Shown here: positions 9,601 to 16,343 of the stretch, piece after piece | Numbering within the stretch: the first letter of the stretch is position 1 | Layout of the letters: each line of letters starts with the position of its first letter | Origin: Vibrio sinus | GTDB lineage: Bacteria; Pseudomonadota; Gammaproteobacteria; Enterobacterales; Vibrionaceae | Reading direction: 5' to 3' | Length of the DNA: 64,000 nucleotides | Assembly: GCF_023634645.1 (NCBI RefSeq) | Contig: NZ_JAMKMR010000001.1 | Location: 310,001 to 374,000 of the forward strand | Program-made: the position numbers and the translations under genes | Notes under the pieces: model-generated | Told to the model about the DNA's origin: nothing | Databases searched by the model: none | Seen by the model: only the letters and a program-made list of their open reading frames with translations

Positions 9601-10770
9601 TCAGAACCAGGTGGATAACCATTTTTTGAACCAATCGGTCAACCGCTTAAACCAACTTCCTTCCTCTACGTTTTGTAGAGCGACAAGATCAGCCTGTTTT
9701 ACTTCTTTATCCTGAACTTTGTAAATAATTTTGCCTAACACTTCACCTTTGGAAATTGGAGCACTAATATCCTTGCTGTATTCAATAGAAGCAGTCAACT
9801 TACCCGCTTCGCTTTTTGGCAACGTGATATACACGGGAGTATCTAGACCAACCTCCACGTTATCTTTGTTCCCCATCCAGACTCTAGCGTCAGCGATCTT
9901 CTCGCCCGCATTATTTGGCTTAACGGTTTCAAAAAACCTAAACCCGTAGCTAAGCAACTGCTTACTTTCCATTTCTCGGCTTTTAGCACTTTTCGAACCC
10001 ATTACAACAGATATCAAGCGCATGTCACCATTGGTCGCCGAAGTGGCGAGGTTATATCCTGCTCCACTGGTGTAACCTGTTTTCATTCCGTCCACATTAA
10101 GACTGCGATCTCTTAGTAATCCATTGCGATTGTACTGAGTGATCCCATTGTAAGTGAAGGCAGTCTCACTGTATAACGGATAAATATCAGGAAGATCTCG
10201 AATGATTGCTTGACCTAATTTCGCAATATCTCTTGGGGTAGAATACAAGCCTTGACTATCTAAACCATGAGGGTTGGTATAAGACGTTTTATCCAGGTTT
10301 AATTTATCTGCCCAAGAGTTCATTAGGCTCACAAAGGCTTTTTGCGAACCCGCGACATGCTCCGCAATAGCAACACTGGCATCGTTACCCGATTGCACTA
10401 TCAATCCTCTATACAAGTCTTGCATTGAGACTTTAGTGCCCACTTCAATAAACATTTTTGAAGAATCAGGAAAGTTTTTTGCCCATGCATTGCTGCTAAC
10501 CACTACCACATCATCCTTACTGATGTTACCGCTGTTCATCTCCTGACCAGCGACATAAGCGGTCATTAACTTGGTTAAACTCGCGGGATTTAGACGTATA
10601 TCCGCATTCTTTTCTACTAATACTTTTCCTGTGTTGTAATCCATCAATATGTACCCCTTCGCACTCAAAGCTGGCGGAGATGGAATAATTGTTGGACTGG
10701 CTATCGATACTGGGGAAATCAAGGCCACTGCGAATGAGATTACTGCAGAGGCAAACGATGTGTTCTTCAT
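9601..10770 (-). CDS. D-alanyl-D-alanine carboxypeptidase, PBP5/DacA family
   Basis: A periplasmic serine DD-carboxypeptidase that trims the terminal D-Ala of peptidoglycan pentapeptides. The 389-residue precursor has a signal peptide (about residues 1-24, cleaved after SIAS or nearby), the nucleophile motif S64-L-T-K67, the S127-G-N129 motif and the K230-T-G232 motif, all intact. A beta-rich second domain follows and the C-terminus GSWFKRLTDWFKKWLSTWF is an amphipathic helix of the kind that anchors PBP5 and PBP6 to the inner membrane. It is not beside lipB, rlpA or mrdAB, where the main dacA usually sits, so it is probably a second paralogue; I leave the symbol blank for that reason. Confidence 0.92.
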   Translation of the reverse strand: MKNTSFASAVISFAVALISPVSIASPTIIPSPPALSAKGYILMDYNTGKVLVEKNADIRLNPASLTKLMTAYVAGQEMNSGNISKDDVVVVSSNAWAKNFPDSSKMFIEVGTKVSMQDLYRGLIVQSGNDASVAIAEHVAGSQKAFVSLMNSWADKLNLDKTSYTNPHGLDSQGLYSTPRDIAKLGQAIIRDLPDIYPLYSETAFTYNGITQYNRNGLLRDRSLNVDGMKTGYTSGAGYNLATSATNGDMRLISVVMGSKSAKSREMESKQLLSYGFRFFETVKPNNAGEKIADARVWMGNKDNVEVGLDTPVYITLPKSEAGKLTASIEYSKDISAPISKGEVLGKIIYKVQDKEVKQADLVALQNVEEGSWFKRLTDWFKKWLSTWF

Positions 10771-10935
10771 AATGCCTTACCAAATTTCTGACCTAAGGTT
10801 GAGTATAAAGAAATGCTAAGAAGGATTTAGGGAGATTTTACGTTTTTTTACTTAAAATAAATATTTATATCAAAGAGTACAAAATTCATCACATTTTGAT
10901 ACATTTAGAATGCGACGAGACCCAGAAAACATACT

Positions 10936-10958
10936 GCAGGCTACTTCAAGTAGCCTGC
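10936..10958 (-). terminator. hairpin terminator overlapping the stop codon of the next gene
   Basis: GCAGGCTACTT and AAGTAGCCTGC form an almost loop-free 11-bp inverted repeat. On the minus strand it includes the last codons and the TAG stop of the 121-residue membrane protein gene, followed by AGTATGTTTTCTG. Such overlap makes it a compact transcript end. Confidence 0.65.
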
Positions 10959-11306
10959 TTTAACCAAACGCTTGCGCTCAAATATATCTCGGTATGTGAA
11001 CCACAAAAATGTCGCCACAATTGAGAAAAACAAATAAGACATCGCGAATACAATTGGAGAGGTGATGAGATCAGCGGATAGACCCCAAGCAATGCCTGTC
11101 ACTGTCACTGTCAACTTCGCAATCATTCCACATAGTAGTAAGAACAAAGCGAATTCAGGAAAGCGAGTACTTCTAAAAGCAAACCAATAACAACTAGCAA
11201 CAGCAAGTGTGGCAATGGATAATCCAAGAACAAATGAATGCCAGTGATCAGCAGAAGCAACACCCGCAGACACGCTTGCCATTAGCACTAATACTAATTT
11301 CATCAT
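10941..11306 (-). CDS. small integral membrane protein of unknown function
   Basis: The 121-residue product is almost wholly hydrophobic, with about four predicted membrane segments (near residues 3-20, 25-42, 52-72 and 82-104) and a short basic C-terminus FERKRLVKAGYLK that should face the cytoplasm. I do not recognise the family. The stop codon is embedded in a terminator-like hairpin. It stands alone, with dacA downstream on the same strand 170 bp away and a long gene-poor stretch upstream. Confidence 0.75.
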   Translation of the reverse strand: MMKLVLVLMASVSAGVASADHWHSFVLGLSIATLAVASCYWFAFRSTRFPEFALFLLLCGMIAKLTVTVTGIAWGLSADLITSPIVFAMSYLFFSIVATFLWFTYRDIFERKRLVKAGYLK

Positions 11307-11566
11307 TCACCTCAACAATCAGGATTTAAAATAACATAAGTGAAAACTTATTTTTCGATATTATCACCTTTTAGAGTCAGTAAATCAACTCTAGAAACGC
11401 TTAAATCTTGAAGTAAAAGTGTAAGAATGTGACTTGCTAACTGTCTGTTTTACAGTTAAGTATGCTGTATATAAGGGAAAAGAATAGAAAATAACCCATT
11501 TTCTTATTCAACTTCACAAATATCATGGTTATGCGATAAGTTTCATTAACCTGTTGTGTGAGGTAA

Positions 11567-11609
11567 AGTCCTAGCCAAAAACGTGCTTATGCTGCTTTTG
11601 GGTAGGACT
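11567..11609 (-). promoter_or_regulatory. hairpin at the 3' end of arfA (transcript truncation signal)
   Basis: On the minus strand AGTCCTACCCAAAA (11609-11596) faces TTTTGGCTAGGACT (11580-11567) with one mismatch and a 15-base loop that contains the arfA stop codon. In known arfA genes such a hairpin near the end of the reading frame is cut by RNase III or stops transcription, so the normal product comes from a non-stop mRNA and is destroyed through tmRNA tagging. This is the expected position and orientation. Confidence 0.75.
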
Positions 11610-11772
11610 CTAGCCCCTTATGCTTTGCCTTACGACTGTAACTACCTTTGCCTTTTTTCGCTTTTACTACTCGAGTTTTAAACAGCTTACTCGTCACCAG
11701 CGCTTTTAGTGCACTATCTTTTATCGTGCCACGCTCGATGTCGCACTCGTCGTATTGTTTGTTTTATGTCAT
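11587..11772 (-). pseudogene. arfA: alternative ribosome-rescue factor ArfA, in-frame stop at codon 3
   Basis: The minus strand encodes a 62-codon frame: ATG, ACA, then TAA, followed by an uninterrupted ArfA-like sequence. Key parts are [17 protein letters not shown], matching the ArfA core GQIKDNAIEALL of Escherichia coli, and the basic [17 protein letters not shown] segment that binds the empty mRNA channel. ArfA recruits release factor 2 to stalled ribosomes when tmRNA fails. A GGAG Shine-Dalgarno lies 9 bp before the ATG, so this is the natural start, yet the third codon is a stop. No other standard start codon lies between that stop and the core. It is either a recent nonsense mutation, a sequencing error, or an unusual initiation case. 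Identity is firm; activity is doubtful. Confidence 0.75.
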
Positions 11773-11802
11773 CTAAGATTACTCCGTATTGTTGAAGACA
11801 GA

Positions 11803-11862
11803 CTGAACCAAAACAACTTAGGTATGCCGCTTGGTCCATACGCTAAATTTGTTTTGGTTCAG
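11803..11862. repeat. long inverted repeat upstream of arfA
   Basis: CTGAACCAAAACAA (11803-11816) and TTGTTTTGGTTCAG (11849-11862) are perfect 14-bp arms. A second pair, GTATG (11822-11826) and CATAC (11837-11841), nests inside, so the whole can fold into one long stem. It starts 30 bp upstream of the arfA ATG. No T run follows on either strand, so a terminator role is unclear. Confidence 0.7.
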
Positions 11863-12099
11863 CCGACACTATTTTACCGCCATAGGATAGGTAGATAAAG
11901 CTTAGTAATAGAAAACCTATTCCTGTTGCGAATCATTCTCAGTAAAATAATGTTCTTGAAATGATGATTTCGTAGAAAACTAATAAACAAAAAAACGTTT
12001 CATTGTTATGAAACCTGATTTTTGTGCTTCAAAAATGAAACCTAGCGCATAATTTTGTTTGAAAACAGAGAAAAATATGAGGATCGAGTCTAATATTCG
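11863..12099. other. gene-poor stretch upstream of the cold-shock gene
   Basis: AT-rich sequence with no reading frame I can support on either strand. The short + frame running through the end of the inverted repeat at about 11829-11888 stops at TAG and resembles nothing recognised. Confidence 0.4.
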
Positions 12100-12127
12100 T
12101 TGACTTGCAATGCGATTACTCTAAACT
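12100..12127 (+). promoter_or_regulatory. likely promoter of the cold-shock gene
   Basis: TTGACT at 12100-12105 and TAAACT at 12122-12127, spaced by 16 bp, fit a sigma-70 promoter. Transcription would start near 12134 and leave a leader of about 143 nt before the ATG at 12277. Long structured leaders of this size are typical of cold-inducible csp genes, where they act as temperature-sensing RNA. A GCCGAATTCGGC palindrome at 12238-12249 lies in this leader. Confidence 0.6.
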
Positions 12128-12276
12128 CGATTGCAGCTAGAAAGCAGTTCTTTGTTTACACATACATTTCGTTGGATTATTTGTAACTCCCCCGTCGTGT
12201 CGTACGCAATAGCAATCTACTTTTCCACGCTATCCGCGCCGAATTCGGCCCTATTGTTTAATTTAGGATATTTATT

Positions 12277-12486
12277 ATGTCTAACACAGTTACTGGTACT
12301 GTAAAATGGTTCAACGAAACTAAAGGTTTCGGTTTCATTCAGCAAGAAAATGGACCTGACGTCTTCGCACACTTCTCTGCAATTTCTGGTGACGGCTTCC
12401 GTACACTAGTTGAAGGCCAAAAAGTTGAGTTCGTTGTATCTCAAGGTCAAAAAGGTCCTCAAGCTGAAAGCATTAAAGTGCTGTAA
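12277..12486 (+). CDS. CspA-family cold-shock protein
   Basis: A 69-residue single cold-shock domain (five-strand OB fold) that binds single-stranded RNA and DNA as an RNA chaperone. Both RNA-binding motifs are present: KGFGFIQ (RNP1) at residues 16-22 and DVFAHF (RNP2) at about 29-34. The start [15 protein letters not shown] is diagnostic. The paralogue name cannot be set from one window. It is monocistronic, with its own promoter, a leader of about 143 nt and a terminator directly behind. Confidence 0.95.
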   Translation: MSNTVTGTVKWFNETKGFGFIQQENGPDVFAHFSAISGDGFRTLVEGQKVEFVVSQGQKGPQAESIKVL

Positions 12487-12503
12487 GCCAACCGCTTTTT
12501 TGT

Positions 12504-12537
12504 AAAATAGCCAGCTAGTTTAGCTGGCTATTTTTTT
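12504..12537 (+). terminator. Rho-independent terminator after the csp gene
   Basis: AAATAGCCAGCTA and TAGCTGGCTATTT form a long stem with a short GTT loop followed by a run of seven T. It ends the cold-shock transcript before the yaeQ start at 12553. Confidence 0.92.
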
Positions 12538-12552
12538 GTTTGGTAATTTTTC

Positions 12553-13089
12553 ATGGCACTTAAACCTACTATCTATAAATTTCGAATCGCGGTAACCGAT
12601 TTGAACCGCGATCACTACGACAACCTCAACCTCACTGTCGCCCAACACCCTTCAGAAAATAATAAACGCATGCTCGCGAGAGTACTCGCATTTTGCTTAA
12701 ATACTGGCTCTTCTATTGCCTTCACGAAAGGGCTCTCTACCGTTGAAGAACCCGATATTTGGTCACATACTTTGGACAACCACATACAGCTGTGGATAGA
12801 CGTCGGAGAGCCTGACTTCGAACGAATAAAAAAGGCTTCACATAAATCGGAGCAAGTAAAGATATACACGTTCAACGCCAAATCGGATGTATGGTGGCAA
12901 CAAAACCAATCTCAACTTACCTCATTGAGTAAAGTAGAGGTCTATCAGTTTGAACATGACTCAATCGAACAGTTGGCGCAAAATCTCTCTCGCGGCATGG
13001 ATCTGTCCGTCATGGTATCGGAGCAGTCCATTTTTGTTGATATGGACTCTGGTTCATTCGAGATAGGTTGGAAAACACTGCATGAATAA
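12553..13089 (+). CDS. yaeQ: YaeQ family protein
   Basis: A 178-residue cytoplasmic protein of the YaeQ family, which has a PD-(D/E)XK nuclease-like fold in solved structures but no settled function; an older report of RfaH-related suppression is disputed. Family landmarks are the start MALKPTIYKFRIAVTDLNRDHY, the HPSENNKRMLARVLAF helix, FTKGLSTVEEPDIW, and WWQQNQSQL. The acidic and lysine residues of the nuclease-like core (for example in the LWIDVGEPD region followed by RIKKA) are present. It overlaps the next gene by 8 bp, implying co-translation. Confidence 0.92.
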   Translation: MALKPTIYKFRIAVTDLNRDHYDNLNLTVAQHPSENNKRMLARVLAFCLNTGSSIAFTKGLSTVEEPDIWSHTLDNHIQLWIDVGEPDFERIKKASHKSEQVKIYTFNAKSDVWWQQNQSQLTSLSKVEVYQFEHDSIEQLAQNLSRGMDLSVMVSEQSIFVDMDSGSFEIGWKTLHE

Positions 13090-13618
13090 CCTCAAACAAG
13101 CCCTGCTCGATACCCACATTAACCAATTGGAAATCATCAGCCAGTGCGAAGATATCTGGAACTGGTATTGTGACAACAACCAATCCCTGTTTGACAAAGC
13201 ATGCCTAAACAAACCTGATAGCCAACCAAGTAGCCATTTGCTCGGTATTGCGACAAAACAACACATCGAATGTTTGGATAGATACACTCAACAATCAGAA
13301 TCTTCGCTGGCAATGAATCAAGCACTTGAGAACACTCTAGGTGGGAAAGAAAATAAGTTTCGTCACATTGAGCAAGAGCAGCTGATTTTGACCACCCACA
13401 TTTGGCTATATTTACAAGGCTATTTAGGCCTAGATTTTAGTTTGTCCAACGATTACGCGGCAAAAACGGCAAATAGCATCGCTCAAGTCACCAATCAAAA
13501 TGAACAACCAATAAGAACCAAATTCCTAGAAAGCTACTATATGGGCACTCAACTTCATCGCCCGCAAACTCAATCAAGTATAATAGGCTGGTTTAAAAAA
13601 CTGTTTGGTAGTTATTGA
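13082..13618 (+). CDS. conserved-looking hypothetical protein coupled to yaeQ
   Basis: The 178-residue product is hydrophilic and mostly helical, with no signal peptide. I do not recognise a domain. Its last 14 residues, SIIGWFKKLFGSY, form a short amphipathic stretch of the kind that can touch a membrane or a partner protein. It starts inside the last codons of yaeQ (8 bp overlap), so both proteins are probably made from one mRNA and may work together. Translation is supported by this coupling and by normal codon use. Confidence 0.7.
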   Translation: MNNLKQALLDTHINQLEIISQCEDIWNWYCDNNQSLFDKACLNKPDSQPSSHLLGIATKQHIECLDRYTQQSESSLAMNQALENTLGGKENKFRHIEQEQLILTTHIWLYLQGYLGLDFSLSNDYAAKTANSIAQVTNQNEQPIRTKFLESYYMGTQLHRPQTQSSIIGWFKKLFGSY

Positions 13619-13675
13619 CCCATATACCCTGTTAGAATACGCGCAGATTTAACTGTTGTTACAAGTGAGAACCTT

Positions 13676-14041
13676 ATGAAATTAGTACGTTGGCTTTTAG
13701 GTAGATTGATCCTATTGTTTGACTTTTTGTTTCGTCCTAAAGGTATAAAGAGATCAGTACAGGAGCAGGTGCGAGTTGATGAACAATCTAAGAATTTAGC
13801 TTTGTATCAATTTAACGCCTGTCCATTTTGTGTAAAAGTGCGCAGAGCAATGAAAAGGCTATCAGTAAATGTTGAGCTTCGTGACGCCAAGAATGATGAA
13901 AAGTATAGGGAAGAGCTTTTATCACAAGGTGGTAAATCCAAAGTTCCATGCTTAAGAATTGAACAGAACGGCGAAGTCAAGTGGCTATATGAATCGTCGG
14001 ATATTGTCCATTATTTAGAAAATCAGTTTCAACCCATGTAG
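13676..14041 (+). CDS. membrane-anchored glutaredoxin-like (GST N-terminal domain) protein
   Basis: A 121-residue protein with an N-terminal hydrophobic segment (residues 4-20, LVRWLLGRLILLFDFLF) that should anchor it in the inner membrane, then a thioredoxin-fold domain from about residue 40. The redox motif C49-P-F-C52 follows the beta strand LALYQFNA, and SKVPCLRI supplies the cis-proline that glutaredoxins and GSTs use to bind glutathione. The ending YESSDIVHYLENQF is the typical last helix. Likely a glutathione-dependent disulfide reductase acting at the cytoplasmic membrane face; the substrate is unknown. Confidence 0.88.
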   Translation: MKLVRWLLGRLILLFDFLFRPKGIKRSVQEQVRVDEQSKNLALYQFNACPFCVKVRRAMKRLSVNVELRDAKNDEKYREELLSQGGKSKVPCLRIEQNGEVKWLYESSDIVHYLENQFQPM

Positions 14042-14077
14042 GCTGGAACTCTATTTCCCTTTCTTCGCATTGAGGGT

Positions 14078-14342
14078 TATACCCAAATTACTTCGAGATG
14101 CGAGTTTCAGCGAGATAGATAAGGCTTCAATGCTAGGCAGGGATGTGAGGCATAGTCATTCTACGGTGAACATCCCTAACAACGCAGTGAAGCCTTATCT
14201 ACTCGCCCTTTGGGAGCGGTGTGAGTGGCCCACTTTCGCGTCAAAGGCCTTTAAAATGGATGGCCATTCCTGCAGACCTTTTCCTTAAATTGGGCCACTC
14301 ACACCGCTCTGAATCCTGCATATTGAAGTAACTTGGGTATAT
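14078..14342. repeat. composite interspersed palindromic repeat, longest copy
   Basis: The element is bounded by TATACCCAAATTACTTCGAG on the left and GAAGTAACTTGGGTATA on the right, an inverted pair. Two more inverted repeats lie inside: AGATAAGGCTTCAATG..GGGATGT against ACATCCC..GTGAAGCCTTATCT (about 14115-14208), and GAGCGGTGTGAGTGGCCCA (14215-14233) against its exact complement (14291-14309). No transposase is encoded. Partial relatives occur at 15501, 32523, 33868, 46063, 54194 and 63184 in this window, so it behaves like a non-autonomous mobile or MITE-like repeat. The 72-codon open frame inside it is not a gene. Confidence 0.85.
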
Positions 14343-14368
14343 ATAATCAGCTAATTTTACTGGTTGTT

Positions 14369-14397
14369 TTTACTGGTATTTATCTGTACTTTATACT
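14369..14397 (+). promoter_or_regulatory. probable promoter of the leader peptide / EamA transcript
   Basis: TTTACT at 14369-14374 and TATACT at 14392-14397 with a 17-bp spacer. It lies just past the composite repeat and 21 bp before the leader peptide start codon, so the leader would begin very near the 5' end of the mRNA. Confidence 0.6.
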
Positions 14398-14418
14398 CTC
14401 ACCTAATTAAGGACTACC

Positions 14419-14475
14419 ATGTTTAGTTTTATGACTTACCGTTGGCAACTCTCTGCAATGCCCAGTAGCCGGTAG
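14419..14475 (+). CDS. 18-residue leader peptide ahead of the EamA transporter
   Basis: An ATG with a strong AAGGA Shine-Dalgarno 5 bp upstream opens a 19-codon frame encoding MFSFMTYRWQLSAMPSSR and ending in TAG. It is too short for a normal gene but is perfectly placed as a regulatory leader. Its last codons (AGT AGC CGG) contain GTAGCCGG, which can pair with CTGGCTAC 17 bases downstream; that element has two other possible partners before the transporter gene. Ribosome position on the leader would therefore decide which hairpin forms. The peptide carries one Tyr, one Trp and two Arg; which residue or ligand matters cannot be told. I do not recognise this peptide. Confidence 0.65.
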   Translation: MFSFMTYRWQLSAMPSSR

Positions 14476-14562
14476 GTCCAGTCGTGCCTGGCTACGAGTA
14501 GACGTAGCCAGTTTAGTCTGTTTTTTCTTCTCGTAGCCAGATCAACCATCAGGAACGAGAAG
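14464..14562 (+). promoter_or_regulatory. alternative-hairpin attenuator / ribosome-site sequestering structure
   Basis: One CTGGCTACG element (14488-14496) has three complementary partners: GTAGCCGG inside the leader frame (14464-14471, one wobble), CGTAGCCAG at 14503-14511, and an identical CGTAGCCAG at 14532-14540. The second pairing gives a 9-bp hairpin followed by TTTAGTCTGTTTTTT, a terminator-like form. The third overlaps CTTCTCG (14527-14533), which otherwise pairs with CGAGAAG (14556-14562) and closes the initiation region of the transporter gene (AGGA at 14551-14554, ATG at 14564). This is the logic of a translation-controlled attenuator. Confidence 0.65.
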
Positions 14563-14563
14563 A

Positions 14564-15499
14564 ATGAATAAGAATACCATCAGCAAGCCGCTGCCTTTCT
14601 CCGTCTCGCGTAAGTTACTTGGTTTCACTTATGCTTTGTCCGCATGCCTTTTGTTTTCGATAAAACCCATTTTTATTAAGCTTGCTTATGTATATGGTGG
14701 GAACGCCGTATCCATCATGTCGCTTCGGGCGTTTAGCTCTTTACCTATCTATATCACTATCGGTGTGGTGCTACTACTGCGTTCAAAAGCAAACCGAAAG
14801 GCGCTTAAGTGGCATGGCGCGGGAGCCGTAGCTATCGGCGTACTTGGCTACTACCTCTCCAGTCTGTTAGACATATTGTCGTTGCAGCATATTTCTGCAC
14901 AGCTCGAACGGTTATTGCTTTTCTTATACCCCAGCTTAGTGATCTTAATAAACTGGGTATGGACAAAAAAGAAACCTAGTCAACAGGTATGCTTTGCAAC
15001 TTTACTCGGCTATATTGGCGTAGCGATAATCTTCATCCATGACTTTCAGCTTGATGGTGATAGAGTCCTCACGGGTGCCACCCTTGTTCTGGGTGCTGCT
15101 CTCTCTTTTGCCCTATACGTCATTTTGAGCAAGCCACTCATTCATAGTTTAGGTAGCTTACTTTTCACAAGTATCGGTATGGGCAGTGCTGGAATTGCAA
15201 TATTAATCCAGCTCTCGCTATCCAACACTGATATGTGCACATGGAACAGCCATTTGATTATACTCGGGTTAATGTTAGGTGTACTGTGTACGGTTATCCC
15301 CTCTTATTTAATGAGTGCCGCCCTTGCACGCTTGAGCACTGAACATGTCAGTTTGATGAATAATATAGGGCCGACCTTTACCACTGTTGCTGCCGTTTTC
15401 GTGTTGGGAGAATCATTTACCGCCTATAACTTCATAGGACTGGTCCTAGTCATGATGTCTATTTATTTACTTAACCGAAGTAAACCTTCGAAACAATAG
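14564..15499 (+). CDS. EamA/DMT-family transporter
   Basis: A 311-residue inner-membrane protein with ten hydrophobic segments arranged as two EamA repeats (about residues 17-150 and 165-305). The first repeat starts FTYALSACLLFSIKPIFIKLAY and the second ends NNIGPTFTTVAAVFVLGESFTAYNFIGLVLVMMSIYLL, which is the usual EamA ending. Members export amino acids, nucleotides or other small metabolites; the substrate here is unknown. The start ATG at 14564 follows the AGGA at 14551-14554 and lies 1 base after a stem that could hide it. Expression is likely controlled by the leader peptide upstream. No partner genes are linked. Confidence 0.9.
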   Translation: MNKNTISKPLPFSVSRKLLGFTYALSACLLFSIKPIFIKLAYVYGGNAVSIMSLRAFSSLPIYITIGVVLLLRSKANRKALKWHGAGAVAIGVLGYYLSSLLDILSLQHISAQLERLLLFLYPSLVILINWVWTKKKPSQQVCFATLLGYIGVAIIFIHDFQLDGDRVLTGATLVLGAALSFALYVILSKPLIHSLGSLLFTSIGMGSAGIAILIQLSLSNTDMCTWNSHLIILGLMLGVLCTVIPSYLMSAALARLSTEHVSLMNNIGPTFTTVAAVFVLGESFTAYNFIGLVLVMMSIYLLNRSKPSKQ

Positions 15500-15500
15500 C

Positions 15501-15590
15501 CATACCCAAATTACTTCGAAATGCGAATTCCAGCAACATGCACAAAGTGCTTTAAAAATGAAGCTGCACAAGTTGCTGGAATTTCAAATC
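15501..15590. repeat. interspersed palindromic repeat copy that runs into tssL
   Basis: Begins CATACCCAAATTACTTCGAA, like the left end of the 14078 element, and contains AATTCCAGCAAC (15526-15537) and its complement GTTGCTGGAATT (15572-15583). The right part overlaps the 3' end of tssL on the minus strand and supplies its last codons and stop. Confidence 0.75.
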
Positions 15591-16343
15591 AATGATTAAA
15601 AATGTCGTCAGATAAAGGGTTGCTATCACAGTACACGCAATGCCTAGCGTAACCTTTGGAGCAATCACGCGTTTTAACGGGGTTTTGGAGACCAAGGCCT
15701 TTTCACTTTTTAGTATGGACTTTTCTTGTTCTGATAAACGGTAATCACGAATTAGGCCATATACTGTACTCGCGATTTCAGCTAGCATTTCTTTTCCATT
15801 GTCCTCTCGGCCGAACTTTCCTTTAAACCCAAGCTGCAAAATCAAATAAAGGAACTCGATAACATATCGATACTTTTTCGGTTCAGGTTTGATCCTTTCT
15901 AGAATGAGAAAAAGCTTTTCTCCACCTGAGGTCTCGTTGTGGAACTCTGACAGTAGGCTTTTTTGACTCCAGTGACTTTTTTCTCCCCATTCTTGAGAGC
16001 AAACTGACTCATCAATGGCCGCACATATACAATAGCGAATCACCAATATCGACGCCCTATCCACGTCCATGTCATTGAGTTTTTTTTCCCCTTTACGGAT
16101 TTCTCTTGCCATCTGCTCTCTAAGAGGCATTGGGTCATCCAGCCAAGGGATCGATGGAATACATGTTAACATCGCAACCAGCCAAGAAAATTGGTCAACC
16201 AGCGGGTTAATACCGATATTCGCTATTTCCAAATCGTCAACAACAATGTTACGTGATAAGTCGGGTGACGGCATCACCTCCATGGGCATTCCTGCCTCAG
16301 GTTGATACAACACAATGGTTGAGTCATTATCTTGATAACTCAT
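15552..16343 (-). CDS. tssL: type VI secretion system protein TssL (DotU/IcmH family)
   Basis: TssL is the inner-membrane, mostly cytoplasmic subunit of the T6SS TssJLM envelope complex. The 263-residue protein has the DotU pattern: FSWLVAMLTCI near the front, YCICAAIDESVCSQEWG, then WSQKSLLSEFHNETSGGEKLFLIL, and a single membrane segment near residues 230-252 (VTLGIACTVIATLYLTTFLII). It lacks the C-terminal peptidoglycan-binding domain of evolved TssL forms. I start at the ATG at 16343, which follows tssK with a 4-bp overlap; an ATG 15 bp upstream is also possible. The last dozen residues, LKFQQLVQLHF, come from an interspersed repeat and may be a replaced tail. Confidence 0.92.
   Translation of the reverse strand: MSYQDNDSTIVLYQPEAGMPMEVMPSPDLSRNIVVDDLEIANIGINPLVDQFSWLVAMLTCIPSIPWLDDPMPLREQMAREIRKGEKKLNDMDVDRASILVIRYCICAAIDESVCSQEWGEKSHWSQKSLLSEFHNETSGGEKLFLILERIKPEPKKYRYVIEFLYLILQLGFKGKFGREDNGKEMLAEIASTVYGLIRDYRLSEQEKSILKSEKALVSKTPLKRVIAPKVTLGIACTVIATLYLTTFLIIDLKFQQLVQLHF

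Noticed and set aside
11803..11862. The inverted repeat as an integron attC site
   Set aside because: It lacks the RYYYAAC/GTTRRRY core pair and no integron cassettes or integrase are nearby.
14070..14288. 72-codon open frame on + inside the composite repeat
   Set aside because: It lies entirely within palindromic repeat sequence, has no ribosome site and its product has low-complexity character; it is a by-product of the repeat.
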